A DNA stretch of 64,000 nt from Panulirus ornatus (GCF_036320965.1 NC_092279.1:17022882-17086881); one strand, 5' to 3'; shown: positions 37,171 to 49,152, numbered from the stretch's first letter. Made by a program: numbers and translations. The notes: a model not told the origin generated them from the letters alone.

Positions 37171-37639
37171 CTAATCTAAGGGAAAATCGTGAGTGAGGGA
37201 GGCACTGCAGGACCCCCTTTCCTCTTCTTTAGGGTGATTTGAGAAGCAGGTCCGTCCTGGTAGCGGGTTCCCGAAGCGTTCCCCAGGGGACTGAGGCTGC
37301 TGCTGCCGGGTAGGCCTCCCCTGCTTGGACGCGTCGTTTAACAAGGCTGGGGAGTTTATTTCCCACGGACGTCGTTTCGGTGGCACTAGCGCGGCGTGGA
37401 CGAAAACTGAAGATGGTTATCATTGCGAATCACCGGGTAAGGGCGAGGGTGTGTTGGATGGATGGAGGGAGGGAGAAGGAGCAGGGCAGACGGTTTGTTC
37501 CCTCCTGGTGAACAGGATGGCTACAAAGGGTATAACTGCAGAAGTACAAAATAGAGAGAAGCGGGAATGGAAAAATGGAAGGAATGTCCTCGGAGAAAGA
37601 GTGTGAGGCGTGCATGGTGAATATCGACCATTCTCCGCC
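37167..37639. other. Single-copy sequence, no gene recognised
   Basis: Nothing recognised. Confidence 0.5.
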
Positions 37640-37845
37640 ACTTTCATACCTTGCGTTAGTGGCGTGGTTGGTTGGTGAGTGCTGACCGTTTTCTGCCATC
37701 TACATCGTGTTTTAGTGGCGTGGTTGGTGAGTGCTGACCGTTTTCTGCCATCTACATCGTGCGTTAGTGGCGTGGTTGGTGAGTGCTGACCGTTTTCTGC
37801 CATCTACCTCGTGCGTTAGTGGCGTGGTTGGTGAGTGCTGAGGGT
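37640..37845. repeat. 52-bp minisatellite, about 4 copies
   Basis: The unit is GCGTTAGTGGCGTGGTTGGT GAGTGCTGACCGTTTTCTGC CATCTACATCGT. The first copy is diverged. Confidence 0.93.
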
Positions 37846-38011
37846 TGTGTCCCGTGCGGGACGTGGGGGGGTTCGAGGCTCCTTTAGGCAAATCCCCTCG
37901 AGTTAAAGAGGCACCACACAGATACGGCCACCCGTTATAGCAGTAACGGAATGTAACATGTTACTCGCACAGTTGTCAAGAAAATATTTCCCCCTTGAAG
38001 ATCGTTGCCCC

Positions 38012-38012
<1 letters not shown>

Positions 38013-38085
<73 letters not shown>
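38013..38085. repeat. (GA)n microsatellite abutting a SINE 5' end
   Basis: About 36 GA units run into the SINE at 38086. They occupy the position where the second SINE copy has GGGGATAGGGGAGAATGAATA. Confidence 0.97.
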
Positions 38086-38088
<3 letters not shown>

Positions 38089-38297
38089 CTGCCCACGTAC
38101 TCCTTGCGTGCCGTAAAAGGCGACTAAAAGGAGAGGGAGCTGGAGGCTGGAAATCCTCCCCTCCTGTTTTAAGTTTCCAATAGAAGGGACAGAGAAGGGG
38201 GCGCCAAGAGAGAATTACTACCTCTAAGGCTCAGTCATCTGTTCTTGACGCTACTTAGCTAGCGCGGGCAATGGCGAATATGTATAAAAAAAAAAAG
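38086..38297 (+). mobile_element. SINE copy 1 (LINE-like 3' end)
   Basis: Aligns along its length with 39247-39465. Shared blocks in order: CGTA(C/T)TCC(T/C)TGCGTG(C/T)CGTA, AAGGCGACTAAAAGG, GGCTGGAAATCCTC, TTTCCAA(T/A)AGAAGG(G/A)ACAGAG, CCTCTAAGGC(T/C)CAGTC, and TCTGTTCTT(G/A)A(C/T)GCTAC. It ends ATGGCGAAT and then an A-run. I see no convincing tRNA A/B boxes. No coding capacity. Confidence 0.82.
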
Positions 38298-39191
38298 TAT
38301 ACACGTATAATCTTTTTTCATGGTTTACATCAGTGTTGCAGATACGGCAGTATCACATTGTCTTACTTTACACTTCCTCATTGTTAACTTTTCTCTCAGA
38401 CACCAGGTTATACAACCGAATTTCACCAGCGCTGATGTAAAGATATCCGTTACGTCATACTTTCACAGACCCTAAGCTGGAATTCCCCCGAGCTCTTCGC
38501 CATTCCCCCATATAACTTCATTCATAAGTCATGGAATACATCCTTTTCGTCAGGAAAAAAGACTTATATACCGTCTCGTTACGGAAGATTGTAGATCATA
38601 TGTATAAAAAAAAGCCATGTGTTTATCATATGTTAAATTACTCCGCTATCAAAGCTTTTCTTCGTTAATTGCTGCGCTAATTACTGTGTCCCGTTTATCA
38701 TGTGGACTACGTGGCATCTGCACCTGTAGCCCCTCCCACTGCGTGACGTATATACCAGGAAGCCGCACCCACTTATGCCCCACCTCGCCTGGGACTTGTC
38801 TCCTGTGGAATTTTTTTTTTTTTTTTTTTTTTTTATAGCTTTTCCCCATCGAATTTACTCATGCTAGTAGGTGAACACGGAAGGATGCTGCTCTGCTAGT
38901 GTTATTCCGAGGATGATGGCAGGTGTCGTAACTCGCTTGTGAGGAAAAAAAAAAAATATTGGTTTTGGGTGGTTAAGGCGTTGAATGCGTTGAGTTGGGG
39001 GTGGGGGAAGTGGGTACTTGCGCAGACGTAGTTACCGTAGATGGTAACGTATTTCGCCTGAATATGCATACGTCATGTTTCTGTTAGGCTTGTGAAAGAT
39101 TTATTTATTCGAAACAACATACCATTGTAGAGGATACTAGAAATTGTCATTGTAATCTAACAGAAATATTATGCTAGATAACAATACGTTT
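38298..39191. other. Single-copy sequence with a T23 run at 38812-38834
   Basis: No gene recognised. Confidence 0.5.
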
Positions 39192-39230
39192 ATTGTTATC
39201 ATTATTATTATTATAATTATTATTATTACT
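39192..39230. repeat. (ATT)n microsatellite on the 5' side of SINE copy 2
   Basis: Imperfect ATT repeat directly upstream of the SINE start. Confidence 0.9.
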
Positions 39231-39467
39231 GGGGATAGGGGAGAATGAATACTTCCTACGTATTCCCTGCGTGTCGTAGAAGGCGACTAAAAGGGGGGGG
39301 GGGGGAGAGAGCGGGTGGCTGGAAATCCTCTCCTCTCGTTTTTTTTTAATTTTCCAAAAGAAGGAACAGAGAAGGGGGCCAGGTGAGGATATTCCCTCTA
39401 AGGCCCAGTCCTCTGTTCTTAATGCTACCTCGCTAATGCGGGAAATGGCGAATAGTATGAAAAAAAA

Positions 39468-39517
<50 letters not shown>
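39231..39517 (+). mobile_element. SINE copy 2 with A-(ATT)n tail
   Basis: Same blocks as 38086-38297, with a fuller 5' end (GGGGATAGGGGAGAATGAAT ACTTCC). Its 3' end TGCTACCTCGCTAATGCGGG AAATGGCGAATAGTATG leads into A9 and about 15 ATT units. That 3' end resembles the LINE end GCGCTACCTCGCAAACGCGG GA, suggesting the SINE borrows the LINE's reverse transcriptase. An internal G12 run lies at about 39294-39305. Confidence 0.85.
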
Positions 39518-39519
<2 letters not shown>

Positions 39520-40034
39520 CATTGTTGTTGTACCCTCAGTTACTACCAACTTACGATGAACTATGAAAATGGGACCGAAATCGTGCTTATTTATTATAAA
39601 ATCGAAAAGTTCATTAGACTATTTGGATAATGAAGCATATGACTTATGTCATGTACAGCATTTGAAAAAAAAAAAAGGTTACGTAAAAAAATTGACGACT
39701 GCACCTCTGTGGAAAGGTTGAAATGGACGAAGTTAAATCCAGATATGGAATAACAGATGGAATGGACAGTATTTGATGATTGCCTGAAGCACAAATGAAA
39801 ACGCTCACGAGCCAGATCTGAAACACGTGTACCGTTACAAAATTTTTATTTCCAGGATGAAAGGCAGACCCGTCCAGCCAGCAATAGGGCCACAGGCTCG
39901 ACATACGTACGTACTTGTTTGCACGCGGTGTGGACCCCCGCCTTAATTATACGTACGTATGATAGATAGCAGGTGCGATGACCGCTCGGTACAGATACTC
40001 AAATGAAACTGGTGTATATTTGTTTTGTACCAAT
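39518..40034. other. Single-copy sequence with a 12-bp inverted repeat
   Basis: CATACGTACGTA (39902-39913) and TACGTACGTATG (39950-39961) form a perfect stem with a 36-nt loop. No gene recognised. Confidence 0.55.
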
Positions 40035-40264
40035 TTGACCCCCTTGAATACGACTTTACGACCCTTGAGCAAGAAGACACCACACTTCAACTAGACGATA
40101 CGACTGTGAAATAAGACAGTACGACCCTTAAGCACAGGGATATTCCTGAACACGACAAAACGACCTTTTGATATGATACACGGGCTTTTATTCTGACCTT
40201 GAAATGCGAGGTCGAACATCGACCCATCGCACTTCGTGGGTCGTGCCGACGTCAATTGACAAGG
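40035..40264. mobile_element. Foldback element locus 5 (eroded)
   Basis: Starts TTGACCCCCTTGAATACGAC TTTACGACCC, followed by about four decayed 21-bp units to 40162. The inner block TTTTGATATGATACACGGGC stands where other loci have GGTATGATGGCC, with TGACCTTGAAATGCGAGGTC at the centre. The right arm GGGTCGTGCCGACGTCAATT GAC closes it. Confidence 0.6.
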
Positions 40265-40779
40265 CTCCTTCAACAATGTTTGATAACGCGTCCAGGTTCT
40301 TCTGTGATGGTGAAGGAGAGTGGGAGGTGGGTTGGGTGGGTAGGTGCAGGCAAACGAGGGCAACAACCCGTTGTTTTATTACGTAAACACAGTGTGTGAA
40401 GTAGACAGTTAGACCTCGACCAGTGTCACGTCTGGACCTTCTGTATGTTTATTTCAGTCTTTCAGTACGTCTTCCTGAATTGAGCGTCTGGTCAGATTAC
40501 ATCTCTAGGTGTTAGAGAATGTTACAGTCCTCTTCTCGGGATGTAACTCGTGGTTTTAAGTGCTGTGATGCCGGATGTGTGTATAACACACCATCCGCCT
40601 AGATTACGCTGTTATCTCTAACGAGAGCTTAATCACCGGTCTTATCCTAACGTAATGGCTTTACGACACTTACATCCGTCCGGTCGTAAGCAGCTCATAC
40701 AGCCCCCGCGACTCAGTAACTACCAGTTACGACAGCTGGACGAGAGGTGATGCCTCGCTCATGACTGTAGTTTATCTTT
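40265..40779. other. Single-copy spacer between two foldback loci
   Basis: Nothing recognised. Confidence 0.5.
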
Positions 40780-40941
40780 CCTCAACCTCGAGGCATGGAC
40801 GGTGCCATACTTGGTTACGGTGGCAGTATCTTTGACCTGAGGGTTAAGGGTCGTTATGTAGCCATCATAACCAAGGGTCGTACCACTGTGTCCAAGAGGT
40901 TAGTGCAAGGGTCATACCGCCGTCGTGCTCAAGGGGTTCAA
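40780..40941. mobile_element. Foldback element locus 6 (compact, near full length)
   Basis: The left arm starts CCTCAACCTCGAGGCATGGA CGGTGCCATAC. It continues through TTTGACCTGAGGGTTAA (centre about 40845) into GGGTCGTTATGTAGCCATCA TAACCAAGGGTCGTACC. It ends with GTCGTGCTCAAGGGGTTCAA. The two halves are imperfect reverse complements. Only one or two terminal 21-bp units are present, so this is closest to an unexpanded form. Confidence 0.72.
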
Positions 40942-40995
40942 TGTCTACAGCGCCTCAGCTTATGAATTTCCATGTAACTGATATCTTTCAAACTG

Positions 40996-40997
<2 letters not shown>

Positions 40998-41070
<73 letters not shown>
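40998..41070. repeat. (TA)n microsatellite
   Basis: About 36 TA units. Confidence 0.98.
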
Positions 41071-41072
<2 letters not shown>

Positions 41073-43030
41073 GGTACAGAAAACGCAAAACACTCTGCTG
41101 ATAACCACGGTACAGTACTGTAGAGAATTGATCGACTGCAAAGTAAAAAAGAAAAGAAAAGAAGAAAAAAGATAGCAAAAGAGAACCGATGAAAAATACA
41201 AACAAATCATTTTTATTTGGCTGGATCGGATGGAGTAAACACCAAAGGTCGCCGGCTGGGTTAGTAGTGAATAAACCAGAACACAGTCCTCCCTCCCTCG
41301 CGGTGAGGAACGCCTACAAAACACCGGTTGTCTTAAACGTGGGTCGTTTCCTCCCCGTCCGTTGGCAGCGGGGAGGTGTGTTGGGGGTGCCGGGGCCTCA
41401 GCAGAGCCTGCTGATCATGTCAAATGGCTCTTGTTGGAAAAGTATCGTGAAACTCGGCCTCGCCGCGCGGCCTCAGCCCGCGGAAAAGTTAGGGTAATGT
41501 AGCCTTAGAACATGACTGCCTTACCGGAGCTTGCTCTCGTACTGGATTCCATTCCAGAGAGGGGGGGGGGGGCCTTCCTGGAGACGCGCCTCCAGTTCCA
41601 GAGGAAGGCCAACCCAGGGGAAAAGAGCTAACCCGCAAAGAACGTACCTCGGTGGTTTCCAGGCGTCCTCTCGCTTGTTTATGGAAGGTTCGCCCCCCGT
41701 GACCCAGCGACTCCAGCCAACCATTAGGTACAGCCATACGTTGAAGGATGACTCCCGGGACGATGTGTCGAGGAGGAAGTCGTTTTCTCACCCCAGTGCA
41801 GGCGTGGGTTGAAGTCGCCCAGTCAGCGTGAGGTTGTGAGACCTTCTCTGCCAGGGACCTCGTGATCTCCGACGTCAGACGGAGGGTCTGGTGGGTGGGA
41901 ATGCAGTGTGAACAACAAGTTAGACCCCTAAATGCGTCGTAATGTTCACTAGAGCTTCTTCCGCGACCTGAGTTGCTTTGAGTCGCGTCCTCCTCCCGCG
42001 GGTCGATCCCCCAGGAGCGCGGACGATAGATTTTCTGACCTACTTTTCCAGGGGAGACTTGGGGTGGTTTGACTCCTCGCAGGGACGGCAGTGTTGGGGG
42101 ATATGTCCTTGAAAGCAGTTGGTAGGAGCCACCCAGCCTGCTTCATTAGGATGGCGAGGCTAAGAGAAGAGAAAATGGATTGAGACAACTCGGTCAGGCA
42201 GACCAGGGAGGTTGCGAACACTGGTGTAGTACTAGTGGCGGAGGGCGGGAGACAGGAATGGTGGAGTTGTGGAAGGACAGGTGAGGTGTAGGGGACAAGA
42301 GACAGGAATGGGAAGGTTCAGGGAGCACAAACGTAGTGCTGGGGGATAGGAAATAGGGATGATGGTAGGCAGTATGAAAGGAAAACAGAAAAAAGAGTAA
42401 TCTACTCTTCCGTTGCTTCCATATTCATTATAAGTCGTGGAAACGTTGGCGGGAGGAGGACAGGACAGGACTGGAGGATAAGTACGTCGTTGGTATTCAG
42501 TCAGCAGCTGCGCCATTCACATGATAATCCTTAGTTGTTGCCAGGATGTTGGTGGCGCCCTGGGGGGACGCCTCGACCTCCCAAATGTTTGATGATAATG
42601 TTCTAACTGCCTTTATGTATATGTCACCCTCGAGGCTTTTATGAGATAAAGTCCGAATGATTTTTATCTCTAGTCGGAAGCTGACAAACTGTCCACAATA
42701 TGTCCTAATCGTAAAATTGATGATATATTTGATAAATCTAGAGAGTTCTCCATAAACCTTTCTTTTTTTTTCTCTGATAGATATAATCATCCTTTGGTTT
42801 TTATATCCCTCCAGTGGTTATCTTTACAAAAATATATTCCAAAATGAATAAAGAATTAAATGAATATATAAGCGGCATAGATGAACATTTGTGTTTTACA
42901 CCGACGTTCGAGTTAAATAGAGTCATTATTTACACCTTCCTGCACACGGTTCACGTCCCATCCGCTTAATATCTTCATCAAAGGCTCTCCATGAATAGAT
43001 TCAGTGTAGGGTATAACCTAACCCCCTGCG
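41071..43030. other. About 2 kb single-copy sequence, no gene recognised
   Basis: A short G run lies at 41561-41572. Open frames of up to 100 codons (41189-41497, 41489-41791) overlap on opposite strands and show no known domain. Confidence 0.5.
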
Positions 43031-43034
43031 TGAC

Positions 43035-43150
43035 CTCGTCGATATAAACCTTGGCGTCGGTGAATACCCTGGTGAACCTGACTGTACGTCATCAGTTTGC
43101 ACCCTGGTGACCTGACTGTACGTCCTCGGTCCACATCCTAGTGTCAGTGT
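43035..43150. repeat. Two-copy ~47-bp repeat
   Basis: ACCCTGGTGA(AC)CTGACTGTACGTC(A/C)TC(A/G)G occurs at about 43067 and again at about 43110. Confidence 0.7.
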
Positions 43151-43189
43151 TGGTGCGACACACCCACGATCTTTATTGGATGTGCTCGA

Positions 43190-43745
43190 TAACTGTGCCT
43201 CCCCCTTGCCTCCCGTGACCCCTTCCCTCCACACTCTCCCCAGACTACCCTACCCTTCTCCACTGGACCCCATCCCATCCCTTTCCCGGAATAGTCCTGT
43301 TGCTTTCTCTCCATTTTCCGGAATAACTCTCCTCTTCCACCCAGACGGCTCCATCATGTGTCCTTCACCATCCGGAATCCCTCACCTCACCATGCACGTC
43401 TTCTCGTCAACTCTCCTTCACTATACGACCTCCTCACCAGCTGCCCTTCACCATCCAGACCTTCCTACCAGCTGCCCTTCACCATCCAGACCTTCCCACC
43501 AGCTGCCCTTCACCATCCAGACCTCCTCACCTGCTCCCCTTCACAACCGCTACCTGGCCCAGTCTCCATGCTTGTCATCTCTTCTAATATATTTCTCTTT
43601 TTCTCTCTCCTTCCTCTCTCCATCTCTAAACCATTTTCTTTTCCTTCTTCCCTTTCTCCCCTTCCCTACTCCTCTGTCCATCCTCGCCATCACCTCACCG
43701 CCCCTGTATAATGCCCCCGACCCACATGGACCCCGCCTGACCTCA
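43190..43745. repeat. Pyrimidine-rich region containing a 31-bp minisatellite
   Basis: Between about 43428 and 43550, four to five copies of CAGCTGCCCTTCACCATCCA GACCTTCCTAC occur in tandem, the last ones diverged. The flanks are CT-rich low complexity. Confidence 0.75.
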
Positions 43746-44331
43746 TCCTCCATCTCGGGTTCCATTCCACTCGCTCGTCTCATTTAAATCGTCCCAACTC
43801 CCTGAAATTTAATATGGCCTCCAGTCATACTGTGTCGGATCTCGTGCTGTGATGTTTTGACCAATCAGGCAGGCGTCGTGAAGGCTCCGACGTGCTCTTA
43901 GTAAATCATCGTATGCTTTCACCAAGCCAAGCATCCACCCATTCCGTGTTCATTCTCACTACCCCTTCAGTTGTCTGCTAGATCAACTGTGGCCACATTA
44001 ATCATCCAGCTCCATATCAACTCGCGTCTCAACGTCACTGATCCGCTCTCCACCTCTACCAGTTTTCTGACGAGTCTTGCCGGATTCGCAGTCCCCGCTC
44101 TCTCAGGGTCCCGCTTTACCCTGCAGCCCATCACAGTCACCCGAACACAACTCACCAGCCACATCCCTCGCCTCGCTCACATCACCCGTCCCTCCTCTTC
44201 CTTCTCTTCCCCCCCCCTCCCTTCTCCTTTCTGGTCCTTCACAGTTTGATAACAATAAAGATAAAGAGCAGCAGATAAGGACCGACTTTGACGCTAACGT
44301 GAGCACGTCTCGCCTCCCTTGCTGTCTGAGC

Positions 44332-44333
<2 letters not shown>
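43746..44333. other. Single-copy sequence, no gene recognised
   Basis: Nothing recognised. Confidence 0.5.

Positions 44334-44381
<48 letters not shown>
44334..44381. repeat. (CA)n microsatellite
   Basis: About 24 CA units. Confidence 0.98.
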
Positions 44382-44385
<4 letters not shown>

Positions 44386-45395
44386 CTCCGTTTTTTCCCA
44401 GGGCTTTTGTATCTTCTATTTTTTATCATAAATCTTATGTTCATCTGTTTTGATGTATTCAATCCTGTTTACTTATGTAGTTTCTGATGAATTATATATA
44501 TTGTTTATTATTCAGTTGATTTCTCACTTCTTTTTGGCTATTCTTATAGCCATATTTGCCAGTGTCGATCCACAAAGCTTTGCCTCCCTGGCAGCGACCT
44601 TACGATGTGGCGAGATCATTCGCACGGCCAGGATCAGACACCCGGTACAATTTAGACAAGGGTTCCGTAGGACATCGATGGTCAGCGCCGTCTTGAACAG
44701 CATTTCCTGAAGGCTCCAGACTACATAAGACAGAACCTCAGCCGCCCCCCGTCTGCCGCACCGGTGGCATAGTAGTCACAGTCCCTCGGTGGCTCTTCCT
44801 TTCCAACTTCACATCCTCGAGACCTTGAGACGCCGCCTCTCTCGTAGCAGCACCACGAGACCCGGGCAGCGCCGCACCTCGCTTAAGGTTGGACCTCTGC
44901 TACACCTGCTCCTGCAAGCAGCGCCGCGGGACTCCTGCCGTGCCTGCCTATATCATCTTACCTTACATCATTTCACCTCCCTGTACCTCATCTTGCACCG
45001 CTTGTGTATGCTTGCCCTGAGCTACATCACTTATGTACATACCCTCAAGGCTGCACTATGTTGTTCCTCGTGTTTCCACACCTTTTTCTCTGTCCTCAGC
45101 AACACAAGAGAATATTGACACAAAAGTTAAACTCTCTCGTATTTCTCTTAATCTTGGTAATACGTTTTTCCACATGTGTCTTCGGTATTTTGAAAAATCT
45201 ACCATATTTCTTCTAGCTTTGTTGAAAATCGTACTTTCCTTTTGTTTTCGTTCGTCCCTGAGAAATGTCCTGATATCCAAAATTCGTTTGACACGTAGGA
45301 TTGTCTCCTGTGACTTACCAGGGTTACATGTTCGTCCTCAGCTGGAGAGTCTTCATGAATGGCCACATTCGAGCGTGGATTAGACTCACTGTCCT
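44382..45395. other. Single-copy sequence, no gene recognised
   Basis: Several overlapping frames of 70-136 codons without domains. Confidence 0.5.
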
Positions 45396-46280
45396 CGTGT
45401 GACCGATAGGACACCCCAGGATCAGCAGGTACCTTGTCTCCTCTCGCCATCACCCGGCTCTTATCCTCCCTCTCTTTACTCACCCTGTGCTTCTCTCTCC
45501 TTTTCCTTGTGTTTCCTCCTCATATTCTCCCCGCCTTTCTCTTTCTCTATCTCTCTCTTCTTCCATTACTTCCCCTCTCGTCTTCTTTCTCACTTTATTT
45601 CCCTCCTCATCCCGGCACTCCTCTTCCTCTCCATTATCCTCATCCCATCACGACAGGAGGACTCCTCACTCTCCTTTTAACGTGCAGCTGGGTGAGTGAA
45701 CCCGTGGGCATACCTGGTGAGGGTTATTGTGATCAGTAATGCGTGTCACCCCGGCTTTCAACCCTCACCCTTCCTCACTACCACGTCTCTCCTCTTACTC
45801 CATCCATATTGCTTGGTCCTCATCTATACCGCCTGTCCTTCCCATCCCATGTACATCTTTACTTCTGCCTCCTCTCCTTGCTACACGTAGTGCCTCCACC
45901 CCATATGCCCCTTGCTGACTCGCTATCGTATCCCCTCCCATGACGTATCTTACCCTCAGCGCTCTGTACGTCAGCACCTTTGATCCCCTTCCCGCCTTAC
46001 CTCCGTCAGAACAGCCCTCACAAATCCCCTCACTTCCTTTAAACTTGTCTTAGACTCGTCATGAGTCACCCCTCCTCCCCTCACACACACAAACCATCCA
46101 CCAACATTTATTCCCCCCCTCACTCCACCAATCCCCGGCCCCCGTCACACGCCTCCCTCATTATATTCCTCATCTTCCTTACTCCTCTGACCTTCATACA
46201 TTTATTGCGCCCGTAAGCCCCTCTTGCACCTGATCCAACTCATCTCCCTCATCCCCCTCACCACTCTCGCCCCCTCATAA
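45396..46280. other. Pyrimidine-rich low-complexity region
   Basis: CT-rich plus strand with no regular period. Leucine- and serine-rich frames follow from composition. Confidence 0.55.
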
Positions 46281-46751
46281 CCTTCAGAGAGGGAAGACAC
46301 AAGAAAAGATCGGATGAGGAGGGAGATTAATGAAGGAACAGTAAGGGTATAGAAGAGGAGGAAGATTAGAGAGACACAGTAGGGTAAAGATACGGTAATG
46401 TGATCATCGTGTTACTCTTAAGATTCATGGCATTCGTTATATGTTTCACGACCCTGGGGACTCGAGCGAAGGTAATGACCACACCTGAAAAAGAGAGTCG
46501 GATCTGTCTGGGCTCGCTGAGGCCAAGAAACACGGCCGACAAGTAGACAGATCCTCCCGGGAATAAATGATCGGGGCGCAGATGTAGTTGTTAGAAAGAA
46601 ATAAAAGACATGGGAAAGAACAGTGTTCCTCATCCCATGGGGGAAGGGTAAAAACAGGGGTGACATATATGGCTCTATATATGTGGTGCAGGGACCAAGG
46701 GAGAGCATTGTATCTATGCATATTTCCGACGCGCGTGTCAGTAGCATGTGT
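46281..46751. other. Single-copy sequence, no gene recognised
   Basis: Nothing recognised. A ~55-bp motif (AGAGAGGGAAGACAC, GAGGAGGGAGATTA) is weakly repeated near 46285-46385. Confidence 0.4.
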
Positions 46752-46776
46752 TGTGTGTGTGTGTGTGTGTGTGTGT
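46752..46776. repeat. (GT)n microsatellite
   Basis: About 12 GT units. Confidence 0.95.
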
Positions 46777-47110
46777 CTCCGTGTGTTCCATCCAGCTGTT
46801 GTGTGTTGTGTGTCACATGTCTCAGAGTCCAGGGTAGTTGTGGTCTCGTCACTGGTTTGGACGCTATCCTGTCCGTAGCGCCGTGTGGGAATACTTTCAC
46901 ATCTCTCGACCGTAAGTCTGGCGTAGAATGATCGTCCTTTACATGTTGGCTGATCGAGACTTTGTCGCGTATGTCGTGTTTGTGTCGCAAGTCAGTACAC
47001 TCGCTGCCGCCGACGTGGCCTTGTTTGTGTGGGTTGTGGATCAATAAAGTACCTGATTACGGGACTGTGCAAGCCTAATGATGAAGCCTGTTAGGGGTTC
47101 ATACCAGCTG
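46777..47110. other. Single-copy spacer
   Basis: Nothing recognised. Confidence 0.5.
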
Positions 47111-47260
47111 TACCTCCTCAAGCACGACGGTACGGTGCTTTAGGGCACGAGGGTACGACCTGTGGGTGCGATGATGGCCTGGCCTTTGACCTGACCCTCA
47201 AAGGTCACCTCGGGAGACCAAGGCCGTAACACCCAAAGGGTCGTTCCGTCGTGTTCAAAG
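47111..47260. mobile_element. Foldback element locus 7 (compact)
   Basis: The left arm CCTCAAGCACGACGGTACGG, with a second motif copy GGCACGAGGGTACGACC, is followed by GATGATGGCCTGGCCTTTGA CCTGACC (47170-47196). The right arm GGCCGTAACACCCAAAGGGT CGTTCCGTCGTGTTCAAAG is the imperfect inverse. GGTATGATGGCCTGG(T/C)CTTTGAC is shared with locus 2. No open frame. Confidence 0.75.
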
Positions 47261-49047
47261 TCGTGAAGGTCCGCACACACACGCGCGCGATGTGGGTGTG
47301 CGTCATCGTGTTTTGTGAGCGCGAATGTAAACACACTTGATATTACTGTTACTGGCGGCTATGATCCCAATGGTTCGTCTTACCACCAGAACCAATACAA
47401 CCCCACCTCGCCCCATGCCAGGTCTACCAACCTCATGATTCTCTCATGACCAGGTCTACCAACCTACACCAACCTACCATACAGTTCACTACGCGGCCAG
47501 GTGTGTACTTACCCCAGTAACCATAGGGTTTACTACAAGGCCAGGTGAACCAACCCCAGTAACCACCTTAGGTATCAAGCCAAAGATCTTTGACCCCGAA
47601 TCACACTTCTACTTCGTACTGCCACGCGTTACCAGTCGTACCAACACGATGATTCGCCCTGTAGCAAGGGTGCCAACAGAAAGCATTTCCTGGCCACTGG
47701 TAGGGCGCCCCCTCTGGCGACGGCTAGGGGAATCACCAGTGCCCTTGGTAACACCGGTATCGGGGAGTGGGTGAAGACTGATAGTTGATATCTGTAGCTT
47801 CCACAGATAACTGCTATCAACGCCTACATCCTCCTCAGATAACCGTTACATTGAAGCTATTAGATCCCCCTTTGTTATGTAGTATTGCTTCTCCCTACAT
47901 GATAAACCAAAACAGGATTAGTTCTGTATATTTATCAAACACAAGAGACTGATCAGTGTGTGTGTGTGAGTGTGTGAGTGGGTGTGTGTGTGTGAGTGTG
48001 TCGCCTCCTGGGTGTCGCCTCCAGCTATTCGGCCGTCCTGCCCCACCTGGGGTATACACTCGCGTGAACCTTCACCTCAGGTGTACGACGACTGGACATG
48101 ATCCATTATTGTCCTACCATCCTCGTCCTCCTCCCCTCTCCTGCTGCTGAACAACTATTGATCATGTCAAACAATATGAGGGAATTAGGCCCGTAGGCTT
48201 CCGTCGCTCCTCCCTCCCACCTCCCATTATTAGTAATTCCCAAATGCAAGAGTATTGATCTCCCTGTCATTATGTTAGGGATTATTGATCACATTCACTC
48301 ACCCTTGTGGATTATGACGAATATGGACCCGGGGTTACCTGATCTGTTGGCAGGTGCGGACTCGCTAAGTGCCACAGTGTCTATATATCAACCGAGGTTA
48401 CAGTTAGCGTTAGGCTGTTTCAAACACGGTGTACGAACGATACGCCGCCCGTGGTGAATGCAGCAGTTCAGAGCGCACACACGTATAAACAACGACAGAT
48501 TCACCCTATTCATGAATTTAGTTCAGGGTCGCTAAGCCATATATGAGAGGTAGAACTCCGAATTGCTTAATTCATATGATTGCCAGTGCAATACAGAGCT
48601 CGCATCAGAAACCTTACCTCTCATATTTTCACCATTTATGATCGCCTCTCTTATGATTTACGTGTGTGTGATCAATGTAGTATTTAACACACAGGTATAT
48701 AGAAGGAATATTGTACGGCTTACATTACTTATTAACACACAGAATCACTTTTATATAGACGACATAATACGTAAGCAATGTTTGATTGATATCATATTGT
48801 TTTGATATTTAATCACTCACTGTAATCACTTATGAATATAATCATAGTTTATGGAGAGAATGCTTTTATCTTTGGCTCTGTGTGTTGTCATGAGTCTGTA
48901 TTATTCGCATTTAAAAACTGCGAGGAAATATTGATGGTCATATTGTGCTGGAGAACGGGAAGCGGTGAGAGGATTCCCCGGGTGGTCATGTCCGTGAATG
49001 GCAGGAACACCTGTGTCTGTCTGTCTGTGTCCCAGTTTGGATTTTTT

Positions 49048-49048
<1 letters not shown>
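47261..49048. other. About 1.8 kb single-copy sequence, no gene recognised
   Basis: Weak recurring GACCAGGTCTACCAACCT / GGCCAGGTGAACCAACC words at 47415-47550 suggest a small eroded repeat. AT-rich 48560-48850. A short GTGTGAGT tract lies at 47957-48000. Confidence 0.45.

Positions 49049-49100
<52 letters not shown>
49049..49100. repeat. (TA)n-(GT)n microsatellite
   Basis: TA units to about 49064, then GT units to 49100. Confidence 0.96.
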
Positions 49101-49103
<3 letters not shown>

Positions 49104-49149
49104 TTAGAATGACTATACATGTGTGTATTTTGTATGTGTGTGAGTACCT

Positions 49150-49152
<3 letters not shown>

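Noticed and set aside
46418..47044. 208-codon minus-strand frame
   Set aside because: It includes a translated CA repeat and shows no family resemblance.
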